From contig DHWF01000004.1 of NCBI GenBank assembly GCA_002413045.1, positions 1 through 9,455 on the forward strand: DNA of 9,455 bases, read 5' to 3'. This DNA comes from Chloroflexi bacterium UBA5189 (lineage in GTDB: Bacteria; Chloroflexota; Limnocylindria; Limnocylindrales; CSP1-4). Positions within the stretch are counted from its first letter, which is position 1; each line of letters opens with the position of its first letter. The notes below the pieces were generated by a model. It was given only the letters and a program-made list of their open reading frames with translations. It had not been told where the DNA came from and searched no databases. Shown here piece after piece: positions 7,405-9,455 of the stretch. The position numbers and the translations under genes were made by a program.

Positions 7405-7437
7405 CATGCGCCCCGGATCAATGCATATTGATATAAA
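7401..7437 (+). promoter_or_regulatory. promoter of the arsR-type/PIP synthase operon
   Basis: A perfect TTGACA -35 (7401-7406, partly inside the end of the preceding gene) stands 17 bases before CATATT (7424-7429, 4 of 6 to TATAAT). A strong extended -10, TGATATAAA (7429-7437), lies just beyond and could work without a -35. The local AT-richness is striking against the surrounding GC-rich DNA. Either choice leaves a leader of about 75-80 nt before the TTG start at 7518. Which -10 is used cannot be decided from sequence. Confidence 0.6.
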
Positions 7438-7450
7438 CCACCGTTGATCC
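7415..7450. promoter_or_regulatory. candidate operator with three half-sites, probably for the adjacent ArsR-type repressor
   Basis: ATCAAT (7417-7422) and ATTGAT (7427-7432) form a perfect inverted repeat with a 4-base spacer. A third half-site, TTGATCC (7444-7450), is the exact reverse complement of GGATCAA (7415-7421). It lies 16 bases (about 1.5 helical turns) downstream of the second TTGAT. The array sits on the -10 elements, where a bound dimer would block RNA polymerase. AT-rich dyads over the promoter are usual for ArsR-family autorepressors. Assignment to the regulator encoded 68 bases downstream is inference from position. Confidence 0.55.
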
Positions 7451-7517
7451 GTCGGCGCGGGAGGCACGCGCTGCGGACCTGCTTCCAGCACGAACGACCC
7501 TGATCGGAGCCCCACGC

Positions 7518-7874
7518 TTGGCCCCATCCCCCGCCCACATCCGCTCGACCATCGCCGCGGTCGTCGATCAACCGGATGAGCTCCGCTCGCTGCGGATCGT
7601 CCACAAGGCGCTCGCCGACGTGAATCGGCTACGGATCGTCCAGCGGCTCGCCCAGGGCGAGGCGTCGGTCTCCGAGCTGATCGAGCGCGTGGGGCTGAGC
7701 CAGCCCCTCGTGTCGTGGCACATCGGCCGGCTGCGCAGCGCGGGGCTCGTCGCGACCCGGCGCGTCGGCCGCGAGACGGTCTCCCGCCTCGTCCCCGAGG
7801 CATTCCACGCCTTCGTCGAGTACGAGCGCCGCGTCCTGGGCATCCGCGCGGCCACGGAGCGGCCGGCCCCTTGA
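7518..7874 (+). CDS. ArsR-family winged-helix transcriptional regulator
   Basis: A 118-aa cytoplasmic DNA-binding protein of typical ArsR/SmtB size. ALADVNRLRIVQRL (31-44) is the conserved second-helix region. SVSELIERVGLSQPLVSWHIGRLRSAGLV (50-78) carries the helix-turn-helix, with recognition helix around SQPLVSWHI. RRVGRETVSRLV (81-92) is the wing. The protein contains no cysteine and lacks the ELCVCD-type metal site, so classical arsenic or heavy-metal thiolate sensing is unlikely; the signal is unknown. The start is TTG, chosen because GGAG at 7506-7509 lies 8 bases upstream and no in-frame ATG exists before the core domain. Its stop overlaps the start of the PIP synthase-like gene. A palindromic site in its promoter suggests autoregulation and control of the downstream lipid gene, by inference. 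Confidence 0.88.
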   Translation: MAPSPAHIRSTIAAVVDQPDELRSLRIVHKALADVNRLRIVQRLAQGEASVSELIERVGLSQPLVSWHIGRLRSAGLVATRRVGRETVSRLVPEAFHAFVEYERRVLGIRAATERPAP

Positions 7875-8569
7875 ACGGCTCCCTGGTATCCCCCGCGACA
7901 CGCCAGCGGGTCCGCGACCTCGCCACGCCGATCGCCCGCGGCCTCGGCCGCCTCGGCCTCACGCCGAATGCCCTCACCCTGATCGGCTTCCTCGGGACGT
8001 GCGTCGCCGCGTACGCCGCGGCGAACCAGGCCTGGGTCGCTGCCGGAATCCTCGTCCTCGTGTTCGGCATCTTCGACCTGTTTGACGGCGCGCTCGCGCG
8101 TGCGACAGGCCGAGCCACGAAACTCGGCGCGTTCCTCGACTCCACCTTCGACCGAGCCGGCGAGGCGATCGTCTACGTCGGCATCGCGGCGGGCGCGATC
8201 GCATTCGATGCGATCTCGCCGGTCCTGGCGGTTGCCGCGGCAGGCGCAGCGTTCATGGTCAGCTACACGCGCGCCAAGGCGGAGAGCCTTGGCTTCTCGA
8301 GCGGGACGGGCATGGCGGCCGTGGGCTTCGCGCCGCGAGAGGTGCGGACGCTCCTGCTCGGCTTCGGCCTGATGGCAACCGGCATCGCGGGCGGCGCGGT
8401 CGACTGCGCGAAGGTGGGACCGGACCTGTTTCGGGGTTGTATCGAGACCGCATCCAGCAAAGCTGGTCCGGCCATCCTGGACGGGACGCTCGCATTGATC
8501 GCGGCCCTGGCCACGATCACCGCCATCCAACGCATCCTCCACGTTCGCGCCCAGTCCAGGGAGGGCTGA
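7871..8569 (+). CDS. CDP-alcohol phosphatidyltransferase, probable phosphatidylinositol phosphate synthase
   Basis: A 232-aa membrane enzyme with about six TM helices. The CDP-alcohol phosphotransferase signature D-x2-D-G-x2-A-R-x8-G-x3-D-x3-D is complete: Asp69, Asp72, Gly73, Arg77, Gly86, Asp90 and Asp94, the metal- and CDP-binding residues. Resemblance, recalled from memory, to mycobacterial PgsA1 is strong at TPIARGLGRLGLTP (19-32), LGAFLDSTFDR (85-95) and SYTRAKAE (131-138). PgsA1 joins inositol phosphate to CDP-diacylglycerol. The following inositol-3-phosphate synthase gene supplies exactly that substrate, which strengthens this over PGP synthase. The start is TTG at 7871, overlapping the regulator stop as TTGA; GGAG lies 11 bases upstream and no ATG or GTG is available in frame before the core. 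A loop with Cys179 and Cys190 could hold a disulfide. PGP synthase remains the alternative. Confidence 0.83.
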   Translation: MNGSLVSPATRQRVRDLATPIARGLGRLGLTPNALTLIGFLGTCVAAYAAANQAWVAAGILVLVFGIFDLFDGALARATGRATKLGAFLDSTFDRAGEAIVYVGIAAGAIAFDAISPVLAVAAAGAAFMVSYTRAKAESLGFSSGTGMAAVGFAPREVRTLLLGFGLMATGIAGGAVDCAKVGPDLFRGCIETASSKAGPAILDGTLALIAALATITAIQRILHVRAQSREG

Positions 8570-8583
8570 CCCGGCGCGCCATC

Positions 8584-8599
8584 GCCCTCGCCGGAGGGC
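8584..8599 (+). other. short GC hairpin after the PIP synthase-like gene
   Basis: GCCCTC and GAGGGC form a perfect 6-bp stem around a GCCG loop, 15 bases after the stop codon. A run of C, not U, follows, so intrinsic termination is doubtful. It may slow 3' decay or partly separate expression of the transferase from ino1. Confidence 0.3.
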
Positions 8600-8646
8600 C
8601 CCCCACCCACCTTCGTATTCCGCCAACGCGCATCGGTCGCGCTGAT

Positions 8647-8718
8647 GCCAAGCAAACCCCCGAAACCGCGAATACCAACCCCGAACCAGCAAATAGAACC
8701 GAGCAAGGAGCGAACCAC
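8647..8718 (+). promoter_or_regulatory. C/A-rich, T-poor leader of ino1 with a strong Shine-Dalgarno
   Basis: The 149-base gap before ino1 ends in a 72-base stretch with only two T residues and repeated CGAA-type and AACC words, predicted to be poorly structured as RNA. AAGGAG (8705-8710), 8 bases before the ATG at 8719, is the best ribosome binding site in the window and fixes that start. I found no confident -35/-10 pair in 8570-8700, so ino1 may be read from the upstream promoter, from one I cannot recognise, or both. Confidence 0.5.
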
Positions 8719-9455
8719 ATGGCAACGAACGGCAAGAACGCCAGCAAGAACGGCAAGTCCCACGAGAACACCTGGGCGGGCGCCGGGCGCCGCGGCGACG
8801 GCAAGATCCGCGTCGCGATCGTCGGCGTCGGCAACTGCGCGAGCAGCCTCGTGCAGGGCCGGTACTACTACGAGGACGCCAAGGAGGACGACTTCGTCCC
8901 CGGGCTGATGCACGTCAACCTCGGCGGCTACCACGTCCGCGACATCGAGTTCGTGGCCGCCTTCGACATCGACAAGAACAAGGTCGGCAAGGACCTGTCC
9001 GAGGCGATCTACACGAAGCCGAACAACACGTACGTCTTCAAGAAGGTCCCGCACATCGGCGTTACCGTCGAGCGCGGCATGACCCACGACGGCCTCGGCA
9101 AGTACCTCAGCCAGATCATCGAGAAGGCCCCCGGCCCGACGGCCGACATCGTCTCCATCCTGAAGGAACGCGAGGTCGACGTCATGGTCTCGTACCTGCC
9201 GGTCGGCTCCGAGGAGGCGACCAAGTGGTACGTCGAGCAGGCCCTCAAGGCTGGCGTCGGGTTCGTGAACGCGATCCCCGTGTTCATCGGCCGTGAGCCG
9301 TACTGGCAGCGCCGGTTCGCCGAGGAAGGCCTGCCGGTCATCGGCGACGACATCAAGAGCCAGGTCGGGGCGACGATCACCCACCGCGTGCTCACCCGCC
9401 TGTTCATGGATCGCGGCGTCCGCCTCGATCGGACCTACCAGCTCAACTTCGGCGG
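8719..9455 (+). CDS. ino1: inositol-3-phosphate synthase (3' truncated by window)
   Basis: This soluble enzyme converts D-glucose-6-phosphate to 1D-myo-inositol-3-phosphate using tightly bound NAD. It is the first step towards inositol lipids and other inositol compounds. 245 codons are visible; actinobacterial homologues are about 360 aa, so roughly a third is missing. The NAD-binding Rossmann motif VAIVGVGNCASSLVQG (32-47) is followed by VPGLMHV, YHVRDIEFVAAFD, VSYLPVGSEEA, GDDIKSQVGATITHRVL and LDRTYQLNFGG, all hallmarks of the bacterial Ino1 type. A hydrophilic Asn/Lys/Gly-rich N-terminal extension of about 29 residues precedes the core and looks disordered. Its position after the PIP synthase-like gene points to phosphatidylinositol phosphate synthesis. 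Confidence 0.96.
   Translation, partial: MATNGKNASKNGKSHENTWAGAGRRGDGKIRVAIVGVGNCASSLVQGRYYYEDAKEDDFVPGLMHVNLGGYHVRDIEFVAAFDIDKNKVGKDLSEAIYTKPNNTYVFKKVPHIGVTVERGMTHDGLGKYLSQIIEKAPGPTADIVSILKEREVDVMVSYLPVGSEEATKWYVEQALKAGVGFVNAIPVFIGREPYWQRRFAEEGLPVIGDDIKSQVGATITHRVLTRLFMDRGVRLDRTYQLNFG

Noticed and set aside
7715..7870. Longer N-terminus for the PIP synthase-like enzyme from an ATG inside the regulator gene
   Set aside because: The added 52 residues are Arg/Pro-rich, with no similarity to the family, and lie entirely within the regulator coding sequence. The TTG overlap start gives a normal family length.
7518..7874. Arsenic or heavy-metal sensing by the ArsR-type regulator
   Set aside because: The protein has no cysteine and lacks the ELCVCD-type site, and no metal transporter or arsenic gene is adjacent. 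The family name should not be read as function.
6679..8145. - strand frame of 488 codons opposite the two-TM protein and the regulator
   Set aside because: Arg/Ala/Gly-rich product without domains, running through the promoter and operator region; the + strand genes have motifs, start signals and coupling.
8263..9384. - strand frame of 373 codons opposite ino1
   Set aside because: It is antisense to an unmistakable inositol-3-phosphate synthase, and its Asp/Val/Leu/Arg-rich sequence is the usual complement artefact.

Overview
The window is a GC-rich, gene-dense stretch of bacterial chromosome. Its main content is the distal end of a respiratory complex I operon and the start of a phosphatidylinositol-type lipid operon. 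The GC-rich codon use, the nuoL-nuoM-nuoN order, and the pairing of a PIP-synthase-like enzyme with inositol-3-phosphate synthase fit a high-GC Actinomycetota or Chloroflexota lineage. I lean towards an uncultured Chloroflexota-type organism, but the sequence alone does not settle it. There are no tRNAs, rRNAs, CRISPR arrays, insertion sequences or phage genes.

Layout. (1) Positions 1-3998: the C-terminal part of nuoL, then complete nuoM and nuoN on the + strand. Junctions are tight: zero spacing at L/M and a 4-base ATGA overlap at M/N. These are the three antiporter-like proton-pumping subunits of NADH-quinone oxidoreductase, and the key Lys/Glu residues are intact. (2) Positions 4072-4770: a membrane-anchored sortase-fold protein. 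The catalytic His is present, but Ser sits where the Cys nucleophile should be and Lys where the Arg should be. (3) Positions 4785-6422, - strand: a 14-TM DHA2-type MFS drug-efflux-like transporter, convergent with the sortase-like gene. (4) Positions 6575-7404, + strand: a 37-aa single-TM protein overlapping (GTGA) a 239-aa two-TM protein with an Ala-rich helical extracytoplasmic domain. I do not recognise either. (5) Positions 7401-9455: a promoter region with an unusually AT-rich inverted/direct repeat operator. It is followed by an ArsR-type regulator, a CDP-alcohol phosphatidyltransferase resembling actinobacterial phosphatidylinositol-phosphate synthase (4-base TTGA overlap), and the 5' two-thirds of inositol-3-phosphate synthase.

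How they work together. NuoL/M/N form the membrane arm of complex I. Ino1 makes inositol-3-phosphate from glucose-6-phosphate, and the CDP-alcohol phosphotransferase is placed to join it to CDP-diacylglycerol, giving phosphatidylinositol phosphate. The ArsR-type protein, translationally coupled to the transferase and preceded by a palindromic site, may control the lipid branch. No known pathway links the sortase-like, MFS and two-TM genes.

Most notable points: the Cys-to-Ser sortase-like protein; two genes (sortase-like and MFS) with a TAnAnT hexamer exactly 7 nt before ATG and no Shine-Dalgarno, the signature of leaderless mRNAs; the metal-site-less ArsR regulator with a three-half-site operator at the head of a PI-lipid operon; and the overlapping small membrane protein pair.
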